The notes beneath the pieces were generated by a model that searched no databases, had not been told where the DNA came from, and saw only the letters and a list, made by a program, of their open reading frames with translations. Both the position numbers and the translations under genes were made by a program. This document shows positions 11,022-21,451 of a stretch of 64,000 nt of DNA, in pieces; positions within the stretch are counted from its first letter, which is position 1; each line of letters opens with the position of its first letter. Source of the DNA: Paralithodes platypus (taxonomy: Eukaryota; Arthropoda; Malacostraca; Decapoda; Lithodidae); the NCBI GenBank assembly GCA_032716605.1, contig CM064569.1:5757865-5821864 (forward strand), given 5' to 3'.

Positions 11022-11432
11022 TTAAGGGGAGACTGGCCATTTGTTTGGACTATTACATCATGTATTCATATATTTGTTTAGTTTCCTCCCTAGACCACCA
11101 TCAAGCTTACAAAAACACCCCTAGGGGTGTTTTTGTAAGCTTGATGGAGGTCTAGGGAGGAAACTAAAATAAATAAGATAAATTTGTACATTTTTCGGTA
11201 GAAATATGTCCTGGCCGAAGGCCGGTTCCTCTTAAAATTGCAGGCTCGCTATCACTCGCCAGGAAATAATCGACACCTAAATGGCACGAAAGGTCTTAAA
11301 ATTGACAACGAAATGGAGCGAAAGGTGTTAAAATCGCCAAACTAATGTGCCGAACGTCTTATAATCTCAAAACTAGTGGGGCTAAACAATAGGGAGAAGT
11401 GGGTCCAGAAAAACGGTCCGCCTCCCCTTAAC
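11022..11432 (-). mobile_element. Hp1 TTAA element with duplicated palindromic end
   Basis: Full TTAA at both sides. The minus strand carries all three stems. Its 3' portion is duplicated head to head, making an 88-bp palindrome at 11079-11166. The right TTAA (11429-11432) is shared with the next PbA element. Confidence 0.85.
11079..11166. repeat. Near-perfect 88-bp palindrome
   Basis: The two 44-nt arms meet at cccctagggg (11118-11127) and differ at one base pair. Both arms are the aagcttgatggaggtctagg end of Hp1. Confidence 0.95.
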
Positions 11433-12008
11433 TCGTTCAGTACCAGGGACGTCTTTTTCAGCATATTTTGTCAACTATTAGACGATTTTATTCAGCTTAG
11501 GAAGGCCCTCTAGCAATAATGGGGCATCAAACTATCTCAACCAACCCTTTTAACTACCAGAGATCCTTCCCAATCTGCATAATATCGTTTAAGGGAGGAT
11601 GGTTCACCTTTTGGGTGATTTTTGCATGTATTCATTGTTGTTCTAGTTTCCTCCCTAGACCTCCATCAAATTTAAAAAAAAACATCCATTAGATCCCCCT
11701 TCTAGATTAATTTGTAAATTTTTCGGTAGAAAAACTTCCCGGCCGAAGGCCGGTGCTTCCAACATTACAGGCTCACTATCGTTCGCCAGGGAAAAAATTG
11801 ACACCTAAATAGCACGAAAGGTCTAAATATTGATGAAGAAATGGGGCGAAAGGTCTTAAAATCGACTAACTAATGGGGCAAACCTCTTAACATCTGAAAA
11901 CTAATGGGGCTAATAATGAGGGAGAAAGTGGTCCAGAAAAACGGCCCATCTCCCCTTACATAGAGTTAGAATAAAATATAACACACGTCGCTGGTACTCA
12001 AAGGGTTA
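11429..12008. mobile_element. PbA piggyBac-like MITE interrupted by an Hp1
   Basis: Left end TTAACTCGTTCAGTACCAGG, right end tcgctggtactcaaagggttaa. The internal ttagacgattttattcagc arm is present on the left. An Hp1 is inserted at 11589-11958 within the right half. Confidence 0.8.
11589..11958 (-). mobile_element. Hp1 nested in PbA
   Basis: TTAAGGGAGG start and tctcccctta end. The minus strand shows the second stem (ccggccgaaggccgg read on plus) and the ttcggtagaaaaa stem. It belongs to the subgroup with a mutated first stem (ctcactatcgttcgcc). Confidence 0.8.
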
Positions 12009-12086
12009 AATATATTTCTGGCTACCATTTACACACTTTTTCACAACATCAATCAGTCTGTGAGGGGCGTTTACGGATCAAAAGGC

Positions 12087-12478
12087 TTAAGGTGGGGGGT
12101 CACCGTTTTGTTTTTGTGTTTCCCTCCTTTTCTCTCTTTCCCTGGCTTGTATCCATTCGGCCCCATCCAGCCTACTGTTTTAAGACGTTTACCCCCATCC
12201 AGGTGTGAATTTCTTTCTGGTGAGCGATAGCGAGCCAGCTTTGTATGAAGAAATCCGACTTCGCCGGAGACATTTTTCTATCGAAAAATGTACAAATTTA
12301 GCTTGCTGTCAAATTAAAAATATATATATATATATGTTGACTCGCTACCGCTCGCCAGGAAAATATTGACACCTGGATGGGGGTAAGCGTCTTAAAACAG
12401 TAGGCTGAATGGGGCCGAATGGATACAAGCCAAAGAGAGAGGGAGAGAAAGAGAAAAAAGCGAGGTGGGCTCCCTTAA
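12087..12478. mobile_element. Hp2 TTAA fold-back element
   Basis: TTAAGGTGGGGGGTCACC on the left, aggtgggctcccttaa on the right. Long inverted arms contain tttaagacgtttacccccat. The central stem has one mutated base (tccgacttcgccgga), and a (TA)n loop separates the arms. Confidence 0.8.
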
Positions 12479-12599
12479 CACTATCTAAATTAACTCTATG
12501 ACAACCATAGATCCTTTCAAAAAAAATCGTTTATTGGTACCCACCAAAAAATTAGATGTTGATTTATGTTGTAGAACTTGCTATCATTCACTTTAAAAA

Positions 12600-14737
12600 T
12601 GGGTAGACTATATTTGTTTAGGTCATACATGTGGGAATACTATGATGATAACAGCCAACGAAATGATTTCCCATGGAATGACTTCTGCTTCCGTGGCCGA
12701 GGGCCCTCGGAGAGTGCTGAACGCATTACCGAGGTAATCCTCTCGGACATGGAAGCATACATTCCATTTTCTTTCTCTCAGTCTAATGCAAACAAATCTT
12801 GGTTTACTCACGCTTGTTCTACTGCTGTCCACAACAAGGAGGAAGCAATCAAACGGTACCGACGCCTTAAAACTCAAGAATCTCATTCTTCCTATGTTTC
12901 TGCCCGGAATCAAGCCAAATCTGTTCTTCGACTTGCCAAGCACTCTTTCACCAATAATAAATGCACTGAACTATCCAACTCTAGCTCTTCCCAAGCTTTC
13001 TAGCATCTAGCCAAAAACCTCTCCAATAACTTTTCTTCCTCGTCTTTCCCTCCCCTTTTCCACTCTGATGGCACAACCATCACTTCTTGCTCTGACAAAG
13101 CTGAACTTTTTGGTCAAACTTTTGCCATCACCTCTACCTTGGATGATTCCGGTGCTATTCCTCCCTCTCCACCGCCCTCTCTCCTACTTATGCCTAATAT
13201 CCTAATCTCTTCTAAAGATGTACTTTCTACCCTCTCTGGGCTTAATACTAAGAAGGCGTACGGTCCGGACGGTGTTCCTCATGTTGTACTTAAAAACTGT
13301 GCTTCCGTGCTGACTCCCTGCCTAGGCAAACTCTTTCGTCTCTGTCTCTCCTCTAACGTCTTTCCTTCTTGCTGGAAGTTTGTTCTCATTCAACCTGTCC
13401 CAAAGAAGGGTGACTGCTCTCAACACTCCAACTATCGTCCAATTGCTCTCATGTCTTGTATCTCTAAAGTTTTTTAAACTATTCTTGCTTCCAAACTTCT
13501 TAAGCATTTCTCTTCTCATAATCTGCTCTCAGATCGCCAGTATGGCTTCCTTAAGTGTTGCTCTACTGGTGATCTTCTTTCATACCTTACTAACTTCTGG
13601 TTATCCAACTTTCGGGATTTCGGCGAGACTTTTTCTGTTGCACTAGACATATTGAAGGCCTTCGATAGAGTCTAGCACAAATCTTTAATTTCCAAACTGC
13701 CCTCCTTCGGTTTCTGTCCCTCCATCTGTGCCTTTGTCTCTAATTTCCTTTCCGGCCGTTCCATAGCTACGGTTGTGGACGGCCATCGCTCAATTGCTCA
13801 TCCTATCAACTCCGGTGTTCCTCAGGGTTCTGTCCTATCTCCTATTCTCTTTCAAATTTTCATAAATGATCTTCTCAACTGTACATCTAGTCCAATCCAT
13901 TCGTATGCAGACGACTCTACTTTACACCACTCAATTAGTTTTCCAGAACGCCCCAGCCAGCAGTCCCTCAAAAGTAAACGTAATGAAGCCATAAAATGCT
14001 TATCTTCTGATCTAGCTACTATTTCCAATTGGGGTAGAGAAAACCTTGTTACATTTAATGCTTCCAAAACTCAATTTATCCATCTTACTACCCATCAGGA
14101 ACCTCCAGAGGACTATCCCTTATTCTTCAACAATACAAAAATCAACCCTTCATCTTCCCTCAATGTTTTCGGTGTCTCTTTTTCTTCCGCTTTCACTTGG
14201 AAAGACCATATTACCAGTCTCGCTAAGGCAGCCTCCCAGAAGCTGGGGGTGCTCAACCGCCTCAAGGGATTCTTTACCACTGCGCAGCTACTTGTTCTGT
14301 ACAGGGGCACAGTGCGTCCGTGTATTGAGTATTGTTCACATGTGTGGGGAGGATCCTCTCACACCGCACTCCTAGATAAAGTAGAAAGGAAAGCTTTTCG
14401 TATCATTAACTACCGTCTACTCACCAATTCTCTGCAATCTCTCTCTCTTTGCCGCAATGTTGCATCTCTCTCGCTATTTTATCGCTACTACAATAATCAG
14501 TGTTCCTCGGAGCTTTCCCAGTGTATACCACCTCCTCTACGTAGGGTACATAGTACCCGCCTTGCAACACAATCCCACCCCTACTTTGTGCAATTCTCCA
14601 ACCCAAGAGTGAAACGCTATTCTCAGACTTTCTTCTATTCAACTGCTGAGCTCTGGAACTCTCTCCCAGAATCAGTCTTTCCTTCTTCCTATGACTTAAA
14701 TTGCTTCAAACTCCGTGTGTCCAGGCATTTTAGCTAG
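12600..14737 (+). pseudogene. Jockey/CR1-group LINE reverse transcriptase, 5'-truncated, nonsense mutations
   Basis: One reading frame can be followed for about 2.1 kb. It has a linker region (FPWNDFCF, ESAERITEVILSDMEAYIP), RT motif KKAYGPDGVPHVVLK at about 13250, PVPKKGDCSQHSNYRPIALM at about 13395-13455, the [13 protein letters not shown] motif at about 13816, the YADDST catalytic block at about 13905, and a C-terminal RVKRYSQTFFYST...WNSLPESVF block. Stops interrupt the frame at about 13001, 13475 and 13673; two of them sit at conserved Trp positions. There is no frameshift. The final stop (14735-14737) is a few codons earlier than in the sister copy at 21452-22564. Endonuclease is missing. 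Confidence 0.85.
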
Positions 14738-14850
14738 AACGTCCCTTGATTTCGGCCCTGTCACTCCTTGAAATCTGGGGGAGGCACTCGCTGCAGGCAG
14801 TTATGCCTTTTGTCTCCCTCATTTACAAAGAAAAAAATTAGCTAATTATC
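14738..14850 (+). mobile_element. 3' UTR and tail of the jockey/CR1-group LINE
   Basis: Contains gggggaggcactcgctgcag, ccttttgtctccctc and an A-rich end, followed by ctaattat repeats. The same 3' UTR is found after 22564, and alone at 46003-46097. Confidence 0.75.
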
Positions 14851-14894
14851 TAATTATCTAAGAAGGAAAGCTTATTACATTAACTTTCAGCTTC

Positions 14895-15107
14895 TTAACC
14901 CCTTCTGTACCGGCAACGTCTTATAAAGTTTATTCTAGCTATATGTAGACGGTTTTGTGTAGTTTAGAAGGATCTGTGGTTGTAACAATGGTTCAGTGGG
15001 ATAGTTAGAAGCCTGTTATTATCTGGAGGCCCTATTTAAACTGAATACAAATATATAATAGTAGCCAGAATAAAGTTAAAAAGACGGCACGGTAATGCAG
15101 GGGTTAA
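14895..15107. mobile_element. PbA piggyBac-like MITE
   Basis: TTAACCCCTTCTGTACCGGC at the left. The right end is decayed (gacggcacggtaatgcaggggttaa). The right TTAA is shared with the next PbA. Confidence 0.8.
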
Positions 15108-15653
15108 CCCCTTCCGTACCGGCGACGTGTTTTTTTTTCCTTTTCTAGCTACATTTAGAAGATTTTATGAAGCTTAGGAAGGATACCTGGTAGCTAAAAT
15201 AATTTATTGAGATCGTCTGTTGTCATTTAATTAAGGGGAGGTTTTTAGTTAGTTCGCTAGACTTCCATCAAGCTTAACATTACAGCCCCTAGACCCCCTT
15301 TCAAGATAAATTCGTACATTTTTCGGTAGAAAAATGTCCCGGCCGAAGGCCTGGTCCTCTTAAATTACAGGCTCGCTATCGCTCGCCAGGAAAAAATCGA
15401 CACCTAAATGGCACGAAAAGTCTTAAAATTGACAAATGGGGCGAAGGCTCTTAAAATCGCCAAACTAATGGGGCAAACGTCTTAAAATATCAAAAGCAAT
15501 GGGGCTAACCATGAGGGAGAAAGGGGTCAAGAAAAAAATCCCTCAAGTGGAAATCTCCCCTTATTTGGTAGACACCTTCCTAAACAGAATATAATCGTCT
15601 GACAGTTACCAAAATAATAATGAAAAGGACGTCACCGGTACTGAGAGGGTTAA
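15104..15653. mobile_element. PbA interrupted by an Hp1
   Basis: TTAACCCCTTCCGTACCGGC to gtcaccggtactgagagggttaa. The Hp1 at 15231-15564 sits near the centre, splitting the two inverted arms (gattttatgaagcttaggaag on the left; cttcctaaacagaatataatc on the right). Confidence 0.85.
15231..15564 (-). mobile_element. Hp1 nested in PbA
   Basis: Left TTAA intact, right copy TTAT. The minus strand has all three stems; ccggccgaaggcctgg shows one inserted or changed base in the second stem. Confidence 0.85.
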
Positions 15654-15673
15654 GGACAACACACCACTTCTGC

Positions 15674-16010
15674 TTAAGGGAGATATCCACTTGAGGGATT
15701 TTTTTCTCTTGACCCCTTTCTCCCTCATGTTTAGCCCCATTGCTTTTGAGATTTTAACCACTTTCGCCCAATTAGTTTAGCGATTTTAAGAACTTTCACC
15801 CCATTTCTGACAATTTTAAGACCTTTCGTGCCATTTAGGTGTCGATTTCTTTCTGGCGAGCGATAGCGAGCCTGTAATTTAAGAGGAACCGGCCTTCGGC
15901 CTGGACATTTTTCTACCGAAAAATGTACACATTTATCTTGAAAGGGGGTCAAGGGGGTTTAATTTTAAGTGTGATGGAGGTTAAGGTAATAAACTAAAAC
16001 CTCCCCTTAA
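15674..16010 (+). mobile_element. Hp1 TTAA element, full length
   Basis: TTAAGGGAGATATCCACTTG to aaacctccccttaa. All three stems are present, with ccggccttcggcctgg slightly decayed. The right TTAA is shared with a PbA. Confidence 0.88.
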
Positions 16011-16222
16011 CCCATTCTGTACCGGCAACGTCTTATTAATTTTATTGTAGCTATATTTAGACGATTGTGTGCATCTTAAGAAGGACATGTGTTAGTAAAA
16101 AGGGTTAAGTGGGACAGTTCGAAGCCTGTTAATTGCTGCAGGTCTTTTTTAACTGAGTAAAAATCGTCTAATAGTAGCCAGAATAAAGTTATAAGGACGT
16201 CACCGGTACAGAAGGGGTTAAT
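16007..16222. mobile_element. PbA piggyBac-like MITE
   Basis: TTAACCCATTCTGTACCGGC to gtcaccggtacagaaggggttaa, 216 bp. Inverted inner arms carry the agacgatt core on the left and aatcgtct on the right. Confidence 0.88.
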
Positions 16223-16332
16223 GCGCGAGATAAGGTGAAGGGTTAAATTGGCCAGTCCTTAGGTAATTGGTTGTGCCAGGTGTAACGAGAGTGTACAGTT
16301 AAAGTGTCAAATACTTACAGTGCGTACAGGTA

Positions 16333-16760
<428 letters not shown>

Positions 16761-17032
16761 CTAAAAAAATAAAACAATTATAACAAATCATAATACAAAA
16801 ATTATGAAAAATAAATACAACACAAAATGGGGGGAAAACGGTACGTGAATGGGGGTGGTGAGGGGGCGGGGGAGGGGGTCATCGGATGGTAGTCATAATA
16901 TAATCGCCTCTATACGGGTACCAAATGAGAAATCCTGCTTACAAACAAACAGAATGAGGATCACATAATCTCCACAAAGTCCATGTAGGGGATATATTGA
17001 TATACATAATTGGTATACAGAATTTATCTATC

Positions 17033-17466
17033 TTAACCCTTTCAGTACCGGTGACGTCCTTTTAGTATTAATCTGGCTACTACTAGACGATTTTAGTCAG
17101 TTTAAAAATGGCCTCCAGCAATTAACAGGCTTCGAACTATCTCACTTAACCATATTTACTACCACAGATCCTGCTTAACCCTGTCGACTCGGGGGTTGCC
17201 GCATAGCATTCAGAAATAGAGTTATCTCAATCTCATAATTACCTCGCCAAAATTAGTTTTCTGCCCACAACTCACTCAAATAGAACTGCAGAGGTTAAAG
17301 TAACTAAACGAAAGATTTCTAAACCCTGATGGTCAGAAAGGTTTTTAAGTAGGCTATCCCAGAAAGGGTACAAATAGCATCCTACTGAAAGGTTTAATCT
17401 GCACAAAATCGTCTAAATATAGCTTATATAAAATAAAAAAGACGTCACCGGTACAGAAGGGGTTAA
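17033..17466. mobile_element. PbA interrupted by a PbB
   Basis: TTAACCCTTTCAGTACCGGT to gtcaccggtacagaaggggttaa. The two PbA arms are separated by a PbB element at 17175-17397. Confidence 0.85.
17175..17397. mobile_element. PbB piggyBac-like MITE nested in PbA
   Basis: TTAACCCTGTCGACTCGGGG, then a conserved ccaaaattagttttctgccc body and an aaggtttaa end. The family is recognised from four copies (this one, 20035, 52484 and 61380). Confidence 0.8.
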
Positions 17467-17697
17467 GCAAGGAACATGCAAGACACAGTACTTACCCCAT
17501 AACACGAGAGGGACACCTGCAGCGACGATTACGACTCCAACTTCCTAACGCATCCACCACCTGCGAAACAAAATCCACATTTGAGCAACTTTACCTAATT
17601 TGGGTTGGCAATATAAATGATCTTCCTAATTTCACTAAATACAAACTAACCAAGATTAGCAGAGTGAACAGACAGACAGACCTTTGCAAAACTTTTA

Positions 17698-18033
17698 TTA
17701 CGGGGAGATTTCCACTTGAGGGATTTTTTTATGGATTCCTTTCTCCCTCATGTTTAGCCCCATTGTTTTTCTAATTTTAAGACGTTTGCCCCATTATTTT
17801 GACGATTTTATTAACTTTCAACCCATGTCTGTCAATTTTAAGACCTTTCGTGCCATTTAGGTGTCGATTTTATCCTGGCGAGCGATAGCGAGCCTGTAAT
17901 TTAAGAGGAACCGGCTTTCACCCGGGACATTTTTCTACCGAAAAATGTACAAATTTATCTTGAAAGGGGCTCAAGGGGGTGTAATCTTAAGCTTGATGGA
18001 GGTCTAGAGACCAAACTAAAAACCTCTCCTTAA
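17698..18033 (+). mobile_element. Hp1 TTAA element
   Basis: The left target is mutated (ttacggggag), the right TTAA is intact. The first stem is perfect. The second reads ccggctttcacccggg, with the distal arm decayed. The third stem is perfect. Confidence 0.85.
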
Positions 18034-18248
18034 CCCCTACAGTACCGGTGACGTCTTTTTGTTTCAATTTCAGCTGCCTTTTGCAGATTTTACGAAGCTT
18101 AGGAAAGACATAAGCTATCTAAAAGGATTGCTTGAGATAGTCTGTCTGTTGCCTTACAATGAGTATACGTCATTCTTAAGCTAAATATAATCGTCTAATA
18201 GTTGCCAGTATACTATTAAAAAGACGTCACCGGTACTGAATGGGTTAA
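18030..18248. mobile_element. PbA sharing both TTAA ends with Hp1 neighbours
   Basis: TTAACCCCTACAGTACCGGT to gtcaccggtactgaatgggttaa. It sits exactly between two Hp1 elements of opposite orientation, with a single TTAA at each junction. Confidence 0.88.
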
Positions 18249-18550
18249 GGGGAGGTATTTAGTTGGTTCCCTAGACCTCCATCAAGCTTAAAATTACACC
18301 CCCTTGAGTCCCTTTCAAGACAAATTTGTACATTTTTCGGTAGAAAAATGTCCCGGTCGAAGGCCAGTTCCTCTTAAATTACAGGCTCGCTATCGCTCGC
18401 CAGGATAAAATCGACACCTGAATTGCACTAAAGGTCTTAAAATCGCTAAACTAATGGGGCAAACGTTTTATAATATCAAAAGCAATGGGGCTAAACATAA
18501 GGAAGAAAGGGGTCAAGAAAAAAATCCCTCAAGTGGAGATCTCCCCTTAA
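18245..18550 (-). mobile_element. Hp1 TTAA element, full length
   Basis: TTAAGGGGAGGTATTTAG to tggagatctccccttaa. The minus strand has the first and third stems intact; the second (ccggtcgaaggccag) has two changes. Confidence 0.86.
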
Positions 18551-19035
18551 GTAGCCTATATGCATTCACTATACAGTATATATATGAAGTTGACATACGA
18601 AAACATGGCGGCTGAGTTATATGACGGAAAATCGTTCATGTTGACTTCCACACAACCAAAACAATGGCTGGATTCGTACGAGCACTTTATCAAGCAACGT
18701 TTTGGAGCAATTCTAGTGTAGAAGCTTTGTATTTAAAAAAAAATAAGATTTTCATTACCGGTACCTTAAATTAATATATCTACAGTGTAGACAATGACCC
18801 CAGAGTAAAATACTCCCGAAATACGAAAAAAAAAAAAATTGCCGATCCAGAAATTGCCGAAAAATGCGTTCGTGTGAAACCCCTCCTTATGCTAAGATCC
18901 GATGAAGGAGCTCCCAAAGAAAACGGAAGAAGAAAGGGTGGAAGGAGTAACTTTGGAGGAAAGATAGTAAAGGAGGGAGTGCCCAAGCCAGACAGTCAAG
19001 CCAATTTCCGTGTGGAGTACTGTGTAATCAAAGGT
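18551..19035. other. Unassigned DNA with a short open frame
   Basis: An open plus-strand stretch at 18874-19113 is rich in Lys, Arg and Gly and runs into the next Hp1 element. I recognise no domain and see no splice or start context, so I do not call it a gene. Confidence 0.3.
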
Positions 19036-19362
19036 TTAAGGAAGGGCTTTAGTTTGCTCTCTAAACCTCTATCAAACTTTAAAAAACACCTACAAGACCC
19101 CCCTTCGATATAAATGTGTACATTTATCGGTAGAAAAATTTCTCGGCCGAAGGCCGACTCCTCTTCAAATACAGGCTCGCTATCGCTCGCCAGGAAAAAA
19201 AATAAACACCTAAATGGCACGAAAGGTCTTAATATTCACAAAGAAATGGGGAAAAAGGTCTGACAAAGCCAAACTATTGGCCGAATGTCTTGAAATCTCA
19301 TAACTAATAGGGCTAAACATGAGGGAGGAGGAGGACTCGAGAAACCAACTGCCTCCCCTTAA
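19036..19362 (-). mobile_element. Hp1 TTAA element, third terminal variant
   Basis: TTAAGGAAGGGCTTTAG to ctgcctccccttaa. Its ends (agtttgctctctaaacctc) match those of the copies at 19749 and 38255, a distinct subgroup. The second stem is partly decayed (ggccgaaggccga). Confidence 0.82.
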
Positions 19363-19506
19363 ATTACCTCAGATTATCAGCTCGAGATCACAAGGAGATA
19401 ACGATCTTTATTACAAGTTACCACATTGTCGTAGCTTATCATTATTTATATGCATATATACGCCAAATACGGTGGTCGGTGTTGCGGCTAGATCCCCAGT
19501 ATACGC

Positions 19507-19722
19507 TTAACCCCTGCTGTACCGTCAACGTCTTTAGTATTAGATTTGCGCTACATTTAGACAATTTTATGAAGCTTAGGAAGAATGCATGTTAGCTAAA
19601 AAGGATTAATTGAGATAGTCCGTCACCTCTTAAGGGGTAGACGTCCTTCCTAAGCTGACTAAAATCGTCTAATAGTTTCCAGAATATAATGAAAAGGACG
19701 TCGGGGTACAGAAGGGGTTAAG
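19507..19722. mobile_element. PbA piggyBac-like MITE
   Basis: TTAACCCCTGCTGTACCGTC to gtcggggtacagaaggggttaa, 216 bp. The GTACCGG motif is degraded at both ends. Confidence 0.84.
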
Positions 19723-19748
19723 TGTTAAGATAATCATAAGTCGTGGCT

Positions 19749-20312
19749 TTCAGGGGAGGCAGTTGGTTTCTCAAGTCCTCCTCCTCCTCCCTCATGTTTA
19801 GCCCTATTAGTTATAAGATTTCAAGACATTCGCCTCTTTAGTTTGGCGGTTTTAATACCTTTCGCCCCATTTCTTTGCCAATATTAAGACCTTTCGTGCT
19901 ATTTAGGTGTCAATTTTTTTCCTGGCAAGCGATAGCGAGCCTGTTATGAAAGAGGAATCGGCCTTCGGCCGGGACATTTCTCTCCCGAAAAATGTACAAA
20001 TTTATATCGAAAGGGAGTCTTGTGGGTGTTTTTTTTAACCCTCTCACGACCATATGACGCAGAGGTTGCCAGATTAGCAATAAGAAATAGAGTTCTCTCA
20101 CTCTTATAATTACCTCTCCAAAATTAGTTTTCTGCCCACAGTTAACTCAAAGACAACTGCAGAGTTTAAAGTAACTACACTAAAGATTTCTAAATACCCC
20201 TGATGGTAACAAAGGCTTTAAAGTATCCCTAATAGGCTCAAAATTGCGTCAAGAATGTGAGAGGGTTAAGTTTGATAGAGGTTTAGAGAGCAAACTAAAC
20301 CCCCTCCTTAAG
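19749..20312 (+). mobile_element. Hp1 interrupted by a PbB
   Basis: Left target is mutated (ttcaggggagg), right end ctccttaa. The stems read cggccttcggccg and tctcccgaaaaat. The T-rich stretch before agtttgatag contains the PbB insertion at 20035-20269. Confidence 0.85.
20035..20269. mobile_element. PbB nested in Hp1
   Basis: TTAACCCTCTCACGACCATA to aagaatgtgagagggttaa. The ends form an inverted pair (ccctctcac / gtgagaggg). The sister locus at 38500 lacks this insertion and has a single TTAA. Confidence 0.9.
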
Positions 20313-20481
20313 CCATTGAGCCGAACCAGTAAATTATGCTGCACAATACCGTCTGAGCTCCCTTAAGTTTCCGAAACTATCCCGAACCCAAATGAAGTTT
20401 CTTATTAATTATTTATCTATTGTGTACGCTTCAGAGGTTAATGTTTGATGTTCTAGGGTTGATATTGGACCAGGAGGTTTG

Positions 20482-21115
20482 TTTTACACTGTACGGTCGC
20501 GCTAATAAGTCATGTACCAGCTGTCATTACGTTTGGCTTGCTATGTGTTGTATTAATTGCTTTACACTGTACGGTCGCGTTAATAAGTCATGTACCAGCT
20601 GTCATTACGTTTGGCTTGCTATGTGTTGTATTCATTGGTTTACACTGTACGGTCGCGTTAATAAGTCATGTACCAGCTGTCATTACGTTTGGCTTGCTAT
20701 GTGTTGTATTAATTGTTTTACACTGTACGGTCGCGTTAATAAGTCATGTACCAGCTGTCATTACGTTTGGCTTGCTATGTCTTGTATTCATTGGTTTACA
20801 CTGTACGGTCGCGTTAATAAGTCATGTACCAGCTGTCATTACGTTTGGCTTGCTATGTGTTGTATTCATTGGTTTACACTGTACGGTCGCGTTAATAAGT
20901 CATGTACCAGCTGTCATTACGTTTGGCTTGCTATGTGTTGTATTAATTGTTTTACACTGTACGGTCGCGTTAATAAGTCATGTACCAGCTGTCATTACGT
21001 TTGGCTTGCTATGTCTTGTATTCATTGTTTTACACTGTACGGTCGCGTTAATAAGTCATGTACCAGCTGTCATTACGTTTGGCTTGCTATGTGTTGTATT
21101 AATTGGTTTACACTG
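20482..21115 (+). repeat. 78-bp tandem array built from a TcM end
   Basis: Eight units spaced 78 bp apart (units begin tacggtcgcg at 20492, 20570, 20648 and so on) lead into the intact MITE at 21116. Each unit is the first 65 or so bases of the MITE plus a short joining stretch (ttnattggtttacac). The 275-codon open frame across it is a repeat artefact, because 78 is divisible by three. Confidence 0.93.
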
Positions 21116-21331
21116 TACGGTCGCGCTAATAAGTCATGTACCAGCTGTCATTACGTTTGGCTTGCTCTGTGTTGTATTAATGTCTGTCAGATGTTGAATA
21201 GGGTGGGTAAGTGTAGGAAAACTTTTTGTAGATTTCACTCGATATGAAGAAATGAAGCTTAGATATTGCTGATACCAATTATTGATTAAAACTTACTTGG
21301 TGCCAAGACATCACTTATTAGTGCGACTGTA
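21116..21331 (+). mobile_element. TcM, Tc1/mariner-like MITE
   Basis: TA-bounded; acggtcgcgctaataagtca at the left and cacttattagtgcgactg at the right. It is the intact source of the array upstream. Confidence 0.82.
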
Positions 21332-21451
21332 CCAGGGAGTCCTTTTGTGGCTTCATGATCATATAAGGTACGCTCTAGCTGATAATCCCTCACTGCATTT
21401 AACCCTTTGAGTACCAGCGACGTGTGTTATATTTTATTCTAGCTATATTCT

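Noticed and set aside
18874..19113. Lys/Arg/Gly-rich frame of 79 codons as a possible host exon
   Set aside because: Its second half is Hp1 sequence, and no domain or splice evidence supports it.
20420..21247. 275- and 219-codon frames with a repeated NKSCTSCHYVWLA unit, at first sight a repeat protein
   Set aside because: The 78-bp unit is a DNA repeat derived from a MITE end and is open in two frames; no start context or domain.
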